This document shows positions 58,301-64,000 of a stretch of 64,000 nt of DNA, one piece after another; position 1 is the stretch's first letter; the number at the start of each line of letters is the position of its first letter. The stretch lies in NCBI GenBank assembly GCA_029168955.1, contig JAPDOI010001172.1:62001-126000 (forward strand), read 5' to 3'. The notes beneath the pieces were generated by a model that saw nothing but the letters and a program-made list of their open reading frames with translations, was not told the origin of the DNA and made no database searches. A program made the position numbers and the translations under genes. The stretch comes from Aplectana chamaeleonis. Lineage: Eukaryota; Nematoda; Chromadorea; Rhabditida; Cosmocercidae.

Positions 58301-58747
58301 GCATCACAAAAAAAGCGTTTTTATTAAAAAATTTCTGATTTTATCTCATATAGTTAGATAGATTGTGGCACGGTGGACATTTTGGTCCTTGCGAAATTGA
58401 AACCGGAGCACTTTGAGGCGAGCTGTGGTCGAAAGACGCTTTAGTTGCCCACTTTGCCCATTTCGCCAATTTTTCCCTTGGATAGCGGCGGTATTGTATG
58501 TTCCTAGTGTTGGAATGGTAAGCTATTCATAGGGTTTGCTGCTTACCCCGTTTGTGGTTTCAAAAATGTCGATCGTACCCTCCTTTCCTAGTAGAATCTC
58601 TCCTGAAGACAAACAATCCTGTGCCCCTTCCGCTGTGGAAGAATGTAGGTGCAGTTCACAAATGACTGGTAGTAGAACGGATAGGATGGAGAATACAACA
58701 AGCCCTGAAAACCTAATTTGTTGCACTCGATCTTCAAAGAATGTCAT
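46264..58747 (-). CDS. Multi-CUB-domain protein, SOL-1-like (split gene)
   Basis: Reconstructed from exons that agree in frame, splice sites and phase: 54611-54668, 53911-54033, 52352-52430, 52090-52228, 51890-52004, 51600-51768, 46656-46741, 46454-46568 and 46264-46367. A possible signal-peptide exon is at 58547-58747. Together they encode the end of one CUB domain, two further CUB domains and a short hydrophobic C-terminus suggesting a membrane or GPI anchor. The last CUB ([45 protein letters not shown]) resembles the SOL-1/suppressor-of-lurcher family. Members in C. elegans and insects are cell-surface auxiliary proteins of AMPA-type glutamate receptors. The 5' exons are unresolved. An extra base in exon 46656-46741 breaks the frame. 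Family assignment is from memory of the motif pattern. Confidence 0.65.
46454..46568 (-). CDS. SOL-1-like gene, exon: C-terminal half of last CUB
   Basis: 115 nt, phase 0 in and phase 1 out, between a TTTTTAG acceptor and a GTAAGA donor. It encodes [20 protein letters not shown] then [18 protein letters not shown]. The S-x-x-N-x-F-R-M-x-F strand and the ATGF-x-A-x-Y end are the classic close of a CUB domain. The exon at 51890-52004 has the same length and phases, so the modules probably arose by exon duplication. Confidence 0.85.
46656..46741 (-). CDS. SOL-1-like gene, exon with apparent +1 frameshift
   Basis: 86 nt between CCTTTTCAG and GTTAGC. From the upstream exon the frame reads Q-CDETTQ. 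From the downstream exon, read backwards, it gives [20 protein letters not shown]. The two frames meet at an AAAA run (plus-strand TTTT at 46721-46724). Removing one base would join them, and CDETT-x-SD-x-VLFSN is what the family shows. So this is either a real frameshift or a homopolymer error in the assembly. Confidence 0.75.
46770..47429. other. Intron sequence with a short duplicated motif
   Basis: The phrase tgacagcccgccgg(c/g)gcga followed by aagtgaattttt-like sequence occurs at 46900-46935 and 47130-47165. No exon recognised. Confidence 0.4.
47430..47995. mobile_element. Foldback element, family F1 copy 2
   Basis: Arms of about 220 bases: ttagcttcctggcagaagta, gatttggcgtgaaatggcc, gctaggaaatgaagtg and gaccaccaaat-type words pair with gtcaatgaccaccaaat, catttcctagc, ggccatttcacgccaaatc and cagaaagctaa. 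Related to 1300-1850. It lies in an intron of the CUB gene. Confidence 0.85.
48120..48455 (+). repeat. Tandem repeat, about 119 bp, three units
   Basis: The anchor (t/c)gc(c/g)gca(t/c)ttt(c/t)gtgc falls near 48122, 48241 and 48360. Each is followed by gcgaaaa-like and ga(t/c)a(t/a/g)tattgat words. Lies in an intron of the CUB gene. Confidence 0.75.
48456..48544. other. Intron sequence
   Basis: Short spacer with nothing recognised. Confidence 0.3.
48545..48712. repeat. Dispersed repeat, copy 2
   Basis: Shares the words listed for 4059-4215 in the same order. The copies are otherwise diverged. Confidence 0.6.
48713..49717. other. Intron sequence; no exon recognised
   Basis: AT-rich. gcgcgcaccag-like and ggttgcgcgcacgg words near 48880-48935 form a small palindrome (ggtgcgcgcttcgcgcgcacc at 48907-48927). 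Confidence 0.45.
49718..49965. mobile_element. Palindromic MITE
   Basis: gttgatcggcgtagccagcc and gtgcaaaaaacacccgatgt pair with gccgggtgttttttgca and gaccgggctggcc. The centre is gatatccatgatatc-like. A fragment of the same family is at 9812-9905. Confidence 0.8.
49975..50215. repeat. AT-rich TATTCGAATA-type repeats, left block
   Basis: Units of roughly 40-45 bases built on attcgtttattcgaataat then cgaatattcaaa(a/g)aagtg. The same repeat resumes at 51270-51440. The outer boundaries read ctagagtgttgcccgaat (49958) and ttccaacactactag (51443), so the two blocks may be the ends of one element. Confidence 0.75.
50216..51269. other. Interior between AT-rich blocks; no gene recognised
   Basis: Two similar phrases, ttctccgttttttcgaaaggttgaaacacctgg-like (50549) and ttctccgatttttctaagg (50610), repeat about 60 bases apart. 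Short frames show no recognised domain. Confidence 0.4.
51270..51440. repeat. AT-rich TATTCGAATA-type repeats, right block
   Basis: Same unit as 49975-50215, for example gtttattcgaataatcgaat then attcgaagaagt. Confidence 0.75.
51600..51768 (-). CDS. SOL-1-like gene, exon: N-terminal half of last CUB
   Basis: 169 nt between TTCTCACAG and GTGAGTGC, entering with two bases and leaving two. It encodes [35 protein letters not shown] and [17 protein letters not shown]. The first Cys, the SG-x-L-x-S-x-NYP turn, YP...C-x-Y-x-F and the H-x-H-F-x-Y-F-D-V-E-G strand are the best evidence for the SOL-1 family. It continues in phase into 46656-46741 across a 4.9-kb intron. Confidence 0.85.
51890..52004 (-). 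CDS. SOL-1-like gene, exon: end of the penultimate CUB
   Basis: 115 nt after ATTTCAG and before GTGAGAC, phase 0 in and phase 1 out. It encodes [20 protein letters not shown] then FHTDWDMQ and a charged linker (RARGDRDKG) to the next domain. The NDVGF-x-L-x-Y-x-F ending is CUB-like. The intron to the next exon is only 121 bases, typical for nematodes. Confidence 0.8.
52090..52228 (-). CDS. SOL-1-like gene, exon: middle of the penultimate CUB
   Basis: 139 nt, entering with one base after TTTCAAG and leaving at phase 0 before GTGTGTG. It encodes [35 protein letters not shown] and [11 protein letters not shown]. The C-x-x-D...WCG...P...SS-x-N-x-L pattern is the third- and fourth-cysteine half of a CUB domain. 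Both splice sites are weaker than consensus, but both phases fit the neighbours. Confidence 0.75.
52352..52430 (-). CDS. SOL-1-like gene, small exon of the penultimate CUB
   Basis: 79 nt between CTTTTTCAG and GTGAGCG. It encodes [20 protein letters not shown] then SKNITR. V-S-V-K-F-x-H-F-x-L matches the central CUB strand. N-I-T is a potential N-glycosylation site. Phases join cleanly to both neighbours. Confidence 0.8.
52555..53480. repeat. Dispersed repeat R, copy 1 (intronic)
   Basis: Collinear with 54750-55610: aagaagttacaagcgttttt, cgaaaaggtaagggtacat, ggtgctgaaaacga, ggttatggta, aaattcgtattcagca and accgtata. A sharp hairpin is inserted at 52909-52970 in this copy only. The related word string ctg(t/c)gcagtttta(c/t)tatgga also occurs at 57035. 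Confidence 0.75.
52909..52970. repeat. Near-perfect hairpin
   Basis: catcaggtacgtccgagaga (then gacagtc), a nine-base loop, and gactgtctctcggacgtacc (then tgatg). The arms differ only by one GA dinucleotide. Probably a very small foldback insertion inside repeat R. Confidence 0.9.
53481..53910. other. Intron sequence; no exon recognised
   Basis: AT-rich. It holds the 3' remnant of repeat R and otherwise nothing identified. Confidence 0.4.
53911..54033 (-). CDS. SOL-1-like gene, exon: start of the penultimate CUB
   Basis: 123 nt after CTTATTTAG and before GTCAGTC. It encodes [35 protein letters not shown] and RIVFQG. The first Cys, TGTLSS, then a Cys followed by a beta strand (C-x-I-x-F) is the opening of a CUB domain. 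It leaves one base, which makes the glycine codon with the next exon. Confidence 0.8.
54034..54610. other. Intron sequence; no exon recognised
   Basis: Strongly AT-rich (54040-54290), then mixed. No coding pattern. Confidence 0.45.
54611..54668 (-). CDS. SOL-1-like gene, exon: end of an upstream CUB
   Basis: 58 nt if the TTCCAG acceptor at 54669-54674 is used, phase 0 in and phase 1 out. It encodes [23 protein letters not shown] then a Y-ending strand is the usual CUB C-terminus. The frame stays open upstream to about 54740 (DKYVLAKFQ), so a longer exon is possible, but no AG acceptor was found there. The donor is GTGAGTG. Confidence 0.65.
54750..55610. repeat. Dispersed repeat R, copy 2 (intronic)
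   Basis: Direct-orientation relative of 52555-53480, about 2 kb away. It includes aaagaagttataagcgtttt, gggctgaaaacgaattcggg-like, ggttatggtaagtac and aagttcgtattcagca. Confidence 0.75.
55646..55793. mobile_element. MITE nested in mariner
   Basis: ggggctctctacacatcgag then ggag pairs with ctccctcggtgtgtggagag then cccc. Inner words (ccactcgggaccacttcgct) match the arm at 9655-9745. It interrupts the 5' untranslated part of mariner close to its terminal repeat. Confidence 0.8.
55985..56965 (+). pseudogene. Mariner transposase (D,D34D type), frameshifted
   Basis: A DNA transposase acting by cut and paste at TA. Visible pieces: [20 protein letters not shown] (second helix-turn-helix, about 56065-56125); ITMDETWVY (first catalytic Asp, 56396-56420); [14 protein letters not shown] (second Asp, about 56520-56562); QDNAPCHKS (third Asp, about 56678-56705); a diverged proline-rich PP-x-SPDSAP (56750-56780); and [20 protein letters not shown] near the end. 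Several stops and frame changes make it inactive. Confidence 0.85.
57033..57624. other. Intron sequence; no exon assigned
   Basis: Begins with a relative of the repeat R leader (cgcagttttactatggaggc). A plus-strand frame (57475-57738) contains [10 protein letters not shown], weakly like a mariner helix-turn-helix. Confidence 0.35.
57625..57690 (-). CDS. Tentative SOL-1-like exon
   Basis: 66 nt after a CCGTTTTCAG acceptor, phase 0, encoding [20 protein letters not shown] then VF. W-x-L followed by an I-L-x-V-F strand would suit the first half of a CUB domain and would join in phase to the exon at 58547-58747. The donor (GTCTAAG) is poor. Low confidence. Confidence 0.25.
57691..58009. other. 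No gene seen
   Basis: No coding motif recognised. Confidence 0.3.
58010..58495. mobile_element. Foldback element
   Basis: taccgctatccaaggaagga, gggcaactaaagcgtctttc and gaggcgag-type words at the left pair with gaaagacgctttagttgccc and tcccttggatagcggcggta at the right. Arms are about 100 bases, with an AT-rich interior. Confidence 0.9.
58547..58747 (-). CDS. Candidate first exon with signal peptide
   Basis: ATG at 58747. [15 protein letters not shown] is followed by [15 protein letters not shown], a hydrophobic core of a signal peptide or anchor, then [11 protein letters not shown] and EGTIDIF. It ends at GGG|GTAAGC, a good donor, at phase 0. EGTIDI could be the GxI turn at the start of a CUB domain. 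Position and strand make it the natural 5' end of the SOL-1-like gene, but the joining exons are not established. Confidence 0.5.
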
Positions 58748-58989
58748 CTCCGTTCAATGCTGGTTCGGATGATCTTTCTCTTGTTACGGAAAGCTTTCGG
58801 CTATAAAGTCCTTATTAGGTCCTGAATTAATGAAGGATCCGGAATTAATAAAAAATGTCTTTTTCGCTCTAATTTTTATTATTGAGATTTTTTTCAAAAA
58901 ATTTCGAAAGTTTGAACTACATGAAAATGAAGCGATTAGTAGCCAGACTGTTTCTACGCAAGTCATTCGGGAAGGAAACTTTTACTTAC
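58748..58989. other. No gene seen
   Basis: Upstream of the candidate first exon. No clear promoter element recognised. Confidence 0.3.
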
Positions 58990-59175
58990 TGCCATTCTCG
59001 GAGCCAAACTCCGTCACACAATTACGGACTACGGCTGTTGCATCACGCAAACACGATGATAATTGTATAGGGAGAAATGGTAATCGCGCCGGGACAATTT
59101 TCTCTGCACAATTATCATCCTATTGCGTGATGCAACAGCCGTTGTCCGCAAATCCGGACCGGAATTCGGCTCCGA
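58990..59175. mobile_element. Palindromic MITE
   Basis: cggagccaaactccgtcaca and ctgttgcatcacgcaa pair with ttgcgtgatgcaacag and ttcggctccg. The centre is ggtaatcgcgccggg. Confidence 0.85.
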
Positions 59176-59947
59176 GATTGGCAGTAGATCACGAGATCTC
59201 AATATTTACATAGCTGCCCGAAAAATATCAGATTCAAGGAAACAATCGTTCTACATGAGAATCTCGAAAAAGAATCACCGCATTCAATGCGTGTCGATTA
59301 TGCTGACCACTCCCATCGAAAAGCTTTGCCGTGGGGCCTTGTGCTCCAAGCAGCACGTGCTGCGAGATTTCATTGCAGTGAGCACGTACTGTGAAATCTC
59401 AATTGCAGGAGCACGTACTGCAAGGCAGTCCAGCGCTATGGTAGCAGCACACCGAAATGCAAAGCGGCCAGCCTAGCATCAACTGGGGCCACCAGCAGTT
59501 GGACTAGGCCTCCTGCGGAAGTACCGCAAGCTTGGGTAGTCGAACCGACGATGCTGCCGAGACATAAGTTCTAAATCAAGAGTGCGTCGTATGTTTGCCT
59601 TTTTTGGGAAATCGTTTTGTCATCGTGTTGAATGTGTACCATGCACGCATTTAACACCTTCTTTGCTAGAGCATATGTTGTAATTCGAAACACAAAAGGA
59701 GCACGTGCTCTCCTAGCGGCTCGTTCCCTAACTATGCTGGGAACCGCCTTATCTTCGAGTTGAATGCATATTCAACACGCATTGAATGCGGCGATTGTCT
59801 GAGATATTGCAGGTGTCGACAGCACTTTTATACGCCCCTTGCTATTGTTAGTAGCCATTTGATATCTTCTGCCAACTTATTCAAATGGTTGATTCAGAAC
59901 TTCACGGCTCAGAATTCAACTTATATTGCTAACCCTCAAACCCTTAA
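59176..59947. other. Repeated GCACGT(A/G)CT words; no gene seen
   Basis: gagcacgtactg(c/t)gaaatct-like words recur at 59357-59430, and aggagcacgtgctc at 59697. Frames on the plus strand here show no recognised domain. Confidence 0.4.
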
Positions 59948-60436
59948 AGGCAGTGTTCACGATGAAAATCGTTTTTCTGTTTTTCCGCCTATCTTGAAAA
60001 CAGCCCCATGAGGATTCCAATGGTGTCCCTGAAATCATACAAGACCTTCTGTGAACGCAGGTATGGTACCTTAAAGATTGAGCTAACTGGAAACATGGTG
60101 GACGAGTTGTCCGAGGCTTGTAACTTCCGTCTTTTGCAGCCAATCTATGCGAGCTGACCTGAGTAAAGAGAGAAGCTGAGAATGAAGGGAAGAACGGGGC
60201 TAATGATTGGAAATCACCGCTCATCTCACGATCTCGAGCATTCACTTGTTCACGTCGGTGGGCGTGTGATGCGCTTTGGGGTTTTCAATGCGCTCGAAGT
60301 TGCAACTTCGGGCTCTTTTTGGGGCTCTTCCTGGCTCGTTTTCATGCGTTCTTTCGACATTAATGTTACAGAGTGTCCCTCCACTACCCAATCCTAGTGA
60401 GATTTCGAAAACTTTTTTTCATCGTGAACACTGCCT
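59948..60436 (+). mobile_element. TTAA-type MITE, family B
   Basis: AGGCAGTGTTCACGATGAAA at the left and catcgtgaacactgcct at the right, each bounded by TTAA (59944-59947 and 60437-60440). Nearly collinear with 16681-17165, including tgcgagctgacctgagtaaa, gaagggaagaacggggcta and tgttcacgtcggtgggcgtg. Confidence 0.9.
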
Positions 60437-60680
60437 TTAAACTCACAAGTTCCAGACCATGCTGTAGACTTTCTGAATTTTCAGGGTCGCACAAGTTGAT
60501 GTGAGGAGGGTTTTTTTCTAAAAACGGAAGCAGTCTTACCATCGTTTTTTTAATTCTATAGCTGCAGTCGCCGACCTCTAGCCCGTCGTTGATGTATTTA
60601 TCTGGAATATATGAATGACAAAATTGGTTTGAAGCAAAATTTCGAAATGGTAGGGTCTATAGTGAATGCACGAATGTAAG
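60437..60680. other. No gene seen
   Basis: Possible intron of the gene ending at 60989. Confidence 0.3.
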
Positions 60681-60805
60681 GTCTAGTGCATACTTCCCGC
60701 GACGCGCGACAGCGACAGCGCATATTAGCAATATCGACTTTCGGTCGATTTCTATGACAAACACTATGCCGCATCGCCCGTCGCACGAAGTATGCACTAG
60801 GCCTA
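60681..60805. mobile_element. Palindromic MITE
   Basis: ggtctagtgcatacttcccg at the left pairs with cgaagtatgcactaggcc at the right, with gcgacgcgcgacagcg and a tatcgactttcggtcgat core between. It sits 30 bases upstream of the next splice acceptor. Confidence 0.8.
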
Positions 60806-60834
60806 ATTGTATAAGGTATTCGCTCTTACTTCAG

Positions 60835-60989
60835 TGTGGGTGAAGCCAACGAAGAAATCTGTGAATGCCATAACCCGAAGGCTGAGAAACGTTGTGCGTG
60901 TGGCTTACCCTTCTATAGGAATAGATGACATACCTTTTGATATGAATCTGTACTCTCCAATGAAACCTTTCGATGACTCTCCTCCGTGA
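60835..60989 (+). CDS. Terminal exon of an unidentified gene
   Basis: Follows a TTACTTCAG acceptor and is open to TGA at 60987-60989. It encodes VWVKPTKKSVNAITRRLRNV, VRVAYPSIGIDDIPFDMNLY and SPMKPFDDSPP. The composition (basic helix, then an acidic, proline-ending tail) looks like the cytoplasmic C-terminus of a real protein rather than chance. AT-rich 3' flank follows. Upstream exons were not found and the family is not recognised. It lies on the opposite strand to the SOL-1-like gene. Confidence 0.5.
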
Positions 60990-61502
60990 ACGATTTGAAG
61001 AAGCAAATGCTCGTCCCTGAGATGTAATTTTATCTTCCTTCAAAGTTATATTATTACTACCCTATATTTCGTGGTGAAATATATTTGCGTCTATCGCGTG
61101 TGTTCGCGAGTATGAGCTCCTCCTTTTTCCCACGCTCTTCGCTGTCTCTACTTTCGCTCCACACGCGGCCGAATCAAGTGTCTGTCAATTCGAACACGCG
61201 CTCAAGGCACGCGGCGCATCGGGTTCGCCTCTAATCAGCTGATTGATCCAGTTTTTCTTTTTTCAGTTTTCCTCTTTTCTCAGACCTTGTTCCGACTGTT
61301 TTCAATTTTATGAATTATGATCGGCAAAGGATAGGAATCTTCGATTTTCAGTTAGTTATCATTTCGTGCACTCACCCAACTAAGATTGGTTCTATATTGC
61401 GTGCTATTACAGTTTTTGCCAGAAGGAAAGCAGAAATAAAAAGCACTCATATTTATTGGGGTTTTTATTAACTGTGCCTACCAAAACGGTGAAAAAATTG
61501 GA
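60990..61502. other. No gene seen
   Basis: 3' flank of the exon above. A GC-rich patch (61140-61240) precedes pyrimidine-rich sequence. Confidence 0.35.
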
Positions 61503-61998
61503 TTAAAGGTAGTGTTTACGATGATGTCTTTAGATTCAAGATCATCTGCGAGAACGATTGCTTGGCCCCTGGGTGGAGCTGAAGTGACGAAAAAGATTGG
61601 GAAAAACGCACGAGAAGTACACGAAATCCTAAGCTCTCACTTCGCTTTTTTACATTACATTTCAACACAGGATGTCGCTGTATCCGTAGATTCTCGCTAC
61701 AAAATTATAGCGAGAATATACGGGTTTAGTGACAGCGAGATCAATATAGTTTTCCTTTTTACGTAGAATACGCGTAGAAATTGCACACTTAAACTTTCGA
61801 CACAAGAATATGCTGGTTTTAGCTATAGTAGCTAAAGCACGTAAATTCTTGCTACATGGCCTGGGGCGGCGTTAAAAGAATCTAGCTAAGCATCAGGCAT
61901 CTAGCTACGAGTTGGCAGAGTTCCTAATGTTGGTAACACTTGGTGGCAATTTTTTGAGTGGGAAACTCAAAAGCGAAAATCATCTTCAACACTGCCTT
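61503..61998 (+). mobile_element. TTAA-type MITE, family C, copy 2
   Basis: aaaggtagtgtttacgatga at the left pairs with tcatcttcaacactgccttt at the right. The interior words tcttggcccc-like, tgacgaaaaagattggga and cgaaatcctaagctctcac resemble 63575-63915. Confidence 0.75.
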
Positions 61999-62014
61999 TG
62001 ACGCGAAATAGGGT

Positions 62015-62221
62015 ATGGAAGAGTTGCTAGAAAGGCTAGAGTCAACAATAATCAACTTGAGGGGTTTAAACGATTCTTTTTCAGTTAACAGCTCAGCTCC
62101 AAACGATGGAAAAAACCACCAGAAACTCAAGAATACTGTCAGTTGCCAACGTTTTCTGCTTAGAAATAAAAAAAATGAATGGGAAGTTGAGAAAAATTCA
62201 TTCGATCAGTTGACGATGTGA
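62015..62221 (+). CDS. Doubtful first exon, helical N-terminus
   Basis: MEELLERLESTIINLRGLND then SFSVNSSAPND and a charged end. The leucine/charged periodicity resembles the N-terminal helix of adenylyl cyclase-associated proteins (CAP), which begin with an RLE motif. The frame begins 16 bases after a MITE end and no continuing exon was found. It may be chance. Confidence 0.25.
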   Translation: MEELLERLESTIINLRGLNDSFSVNSSAPNDGKNHQKLKNTVSCQRFLLRNKKNEWEVEKNSFDQLTM

Positions 62222-62919
62222 GTAAACTCGTAACAAACCGATGCGTGACGCAGCGGCACACACTAATTCTCACCCCGAAATAGAGGGTATGTAATAGGTA
62301 TGTTGAAACATAAAAATCAGATCAGTTCCGCTCCGAACATTACTCCACAAATTTGTATTCGACCTTCCATAAAACATGGTATATTCACAACTTTTGCAGA
62401 CAACAATCCTTCCCCCCCCAACCTTGAACACCCGAAAGCCCGAAAGCATCCCCTAACGGTTTCACGTTCAATAACTCCCGGAGGACTTGATCATAAGCCG
62501 AAAGGGAACGCGTTTCCGCTTTTTTCTGGTGGCCTTTCTGACTACTTTTTTTCTTACACCTTTTTCAGATCTGAAAATTATATGAGATTTTGACGAGAAG
62601 AGCTATACCACGGTATATTGATCGCCAGACTTCACTCTAGACAAAAAAGTTTGAGGAAAAGTTTTTATTGTGCAGCACAGATGCAGAATGTTGGTGCACG
62701 GCGCTATAAGAACTGTACAAAGACTTGGAATTCGCTTTCCAAACCTTTTTTTTTTTCTCAAATGCAAGCCTTAGCATACAAATATGCTGGACACTTTACT
62801 CTCCTTACTTGAATCTCCTCACTTGAATCCCAATTAAATTTTCAGATAGTTGTTTGCGAAGAAACTTATCAATAAGGGATGCTAATGACGCGCAAACGTA
62901 TAAACGCGCACCCTCTGGG
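62222..62919. other. No gene seen
   Basis: A plus-strand 97-residue frame (62300-62593) has no recognised motif. Confidence 0.3.
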
Positions 62920-63312
62920 GCGGCATGCATGAACGCTGCGAAGAAGGTCAGGGGGCCGCTCCGCGTCCTATGCGCGCAGCGTCGAGCCACGCGACGGCTC
63001 CTTAGTGCATAGCGTATAATAGTGTGTGGCGGACTCAAATGCACTTTCCATCGCCAGCTCTGCTCGCGCACTTTTTGTCACCCCAGTCGCGTTTGATTCC
63101 ACTCATTGAGATGCACGGGATGACAAGATAGTGCCAGATAGCGACTGGGATAACAAAAATATGCCGATTGACGTAGAGTTTGCTGTAGAAGGTGCATTTC
63201 GTGCACCGATGTACGCCATGTTTTTCGGGGCCGTCCCGTGGCTCGACGCTGCGCGCATAGGACGCGGGACGGCTCCCTGACCTTCGTCGCAGCGTTCATG
63301 CATGCCGCCACT
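62920..63312. mobile_element. Foldback element
   Basis: ggcggcatgcatgaacgctg, cgaagaaggtcaggg and gcgcgcagcgtcgagcca pair with tggctcgacgctgcgcgc, ccctgaccttcgtcg and cagcgttcatgcatgccgcc. The arms are about 90 bases. Confidence 0.9.
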
Positions 63313-63574
63313 GAGCAAATCCTACGAGCGGCAGCGCGTGAACCGTATAAACTAGATACATGAAAGAGAAAACCTGGAGAAAAACGTCGTTCCAGAGGCG
63401 ATTTCGTGGCCACAAAATGTGAAACTTGGTTCTTCATCTGGATCAACGAGCCCATCCGGAGACGTGTCGAAAATTCGCACCGATGACGTGCAACTGAAAT
63501 AAAAGATAATAAAAAATTACATATGTTAGTTTAAATCGTTATTCCCTCTGAGGATGCAATACGCGTCTGCCTTT
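63313..63574. other. No gene seen
   Basis: Short unique stretch between two mobile elements. Confidence 0.3.
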
Positions 63575-63915
63575 GAAGGCAGTGTTAACGATAATCTTCG
63601 ATTTAGAGACATTCGCTAAATCTATTGTTTGGCCCCGAGTAGAACTGCAATGACGAAGAAACGGAGAAAAACGCACAGGAATGGCACGAAATCCTTTATT
63701 CTCACCCCGCGTCTTTACTCGGTGGAACGGTTTGTTGTGACAATCAAATCGATCGTGGATTCGTCTTTGCAATTTTTCACAATGTTGTGCTCCGTTCATT
63801 CCTTCGGGCCCTAAGTAATACTGTTTGGCCCAAAATATTCTCCCATTTTTGATCAGCCCCATTTTATCACCGGTGACAACCACCGTGAACATGTTCATCC
63901 AACCGGACAACTACA
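63575..63915 (+). mobile_element. TTAA-type MITE, family C, copy 3 (partial)
   Basis: The left end gaaggcagtgttaacgataa is present. The interior has gacgaagaaacggagaaaaa, cacaggaatggcacgaaatc and catcaccggtgacaacc-like words shared with family C. The right terminus is not recognised before the window ends. Confidence 0.65.
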
Positions 63916-64000
63916 AAGTCCACGCCAGAGAATAATACCTCTTAAAGAGGAGAAGCCCAAGAAATTATATCAATCAATTTTAATAATCAGGTCAATCTCT

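Noticed and set aside
1..64000. Bacterial or contaminant origin
   Set aside because: Spliced exons, RTE, mariner, Helitron and LTR elements run through the whole window. No operons or bacterial genes are present.

Overview
The window looks like nuclear DNA of a nematode, most likely a strongylid such as a hookworm (Ancylostoma-like). This is inferred from small exons with TTTTCAG/TTTCAG acceptors, RTE-clade retrotransposons ending in (TGAG)n, mariner, Helitron and very dense palindromic MITE insertions. There are no operons, ribosome binding sites or other bacterial features. Most of the 64 kb is transposon-derived and nested; host genes survive only as scattered exons.

Layout. 1-9.6 kb: a decayed Ty3/gypsy-type LTR retrotransposon (LTRs at 241-585 and 9053-9379). 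Its interior has been invaded by a foldback element and two large 42-bp satellite arrays in opposite orientation. 9.6-17.2 kb: a dense cluster of MITEs, many joined end to end at TTAA. 17.8-23.5 kb: exon-like coding pieces of an unrecognised plus-strand gene, separated by palindromic elements. 23.5-28.7 kb: more foldback elements and a 143-bp tandem array. 28.7-32.1 kb and 38.9-40.4 kb: two non-autonomous Helitrons in inverted orientation (5'-TC...CTGG-3', between A and T), each filled with the same 42-bp satellite. Between them lie an RTE 3' fragment and a second non-LTR element that meet tail to tail, a broken-up inverted satellite, a MITE and a CR1/jockey-like fragment. 42.6-46.2 kb: a nearly complete but frameshifted RTE element.

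46.3-58.7 kb, minus strand: the main host gene. Nine exons were reconstructed by splice phase. They encode serial CUB domains most like the SOL-1 (suppressor of lurcher) family, which elsewhere act as accessory proteins of AMPA-type glutamate receptors. A possible signal-peptide exon lies at 58.5-58.7 kb. Introns hold foldback elements, a 119-bp tandem repeat, AT-rich arrays, a direct repeat pair and a mariner carrying its own nested MITE. One exon carries an apparent +1 base, so the copy is either a pseudogene or has an assembly error. 59-64 kb: MITEs, the last exon of an unidentified plus-strand gene (60835-60989) and a doubtful first exon at 62015.

The best candidate for an under-described system is the Helitron plus 42-bp satellite combination. 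The same satellite appears in at least five places, and because 42 is divisible by three it produces long but spurious open frames on both strands.
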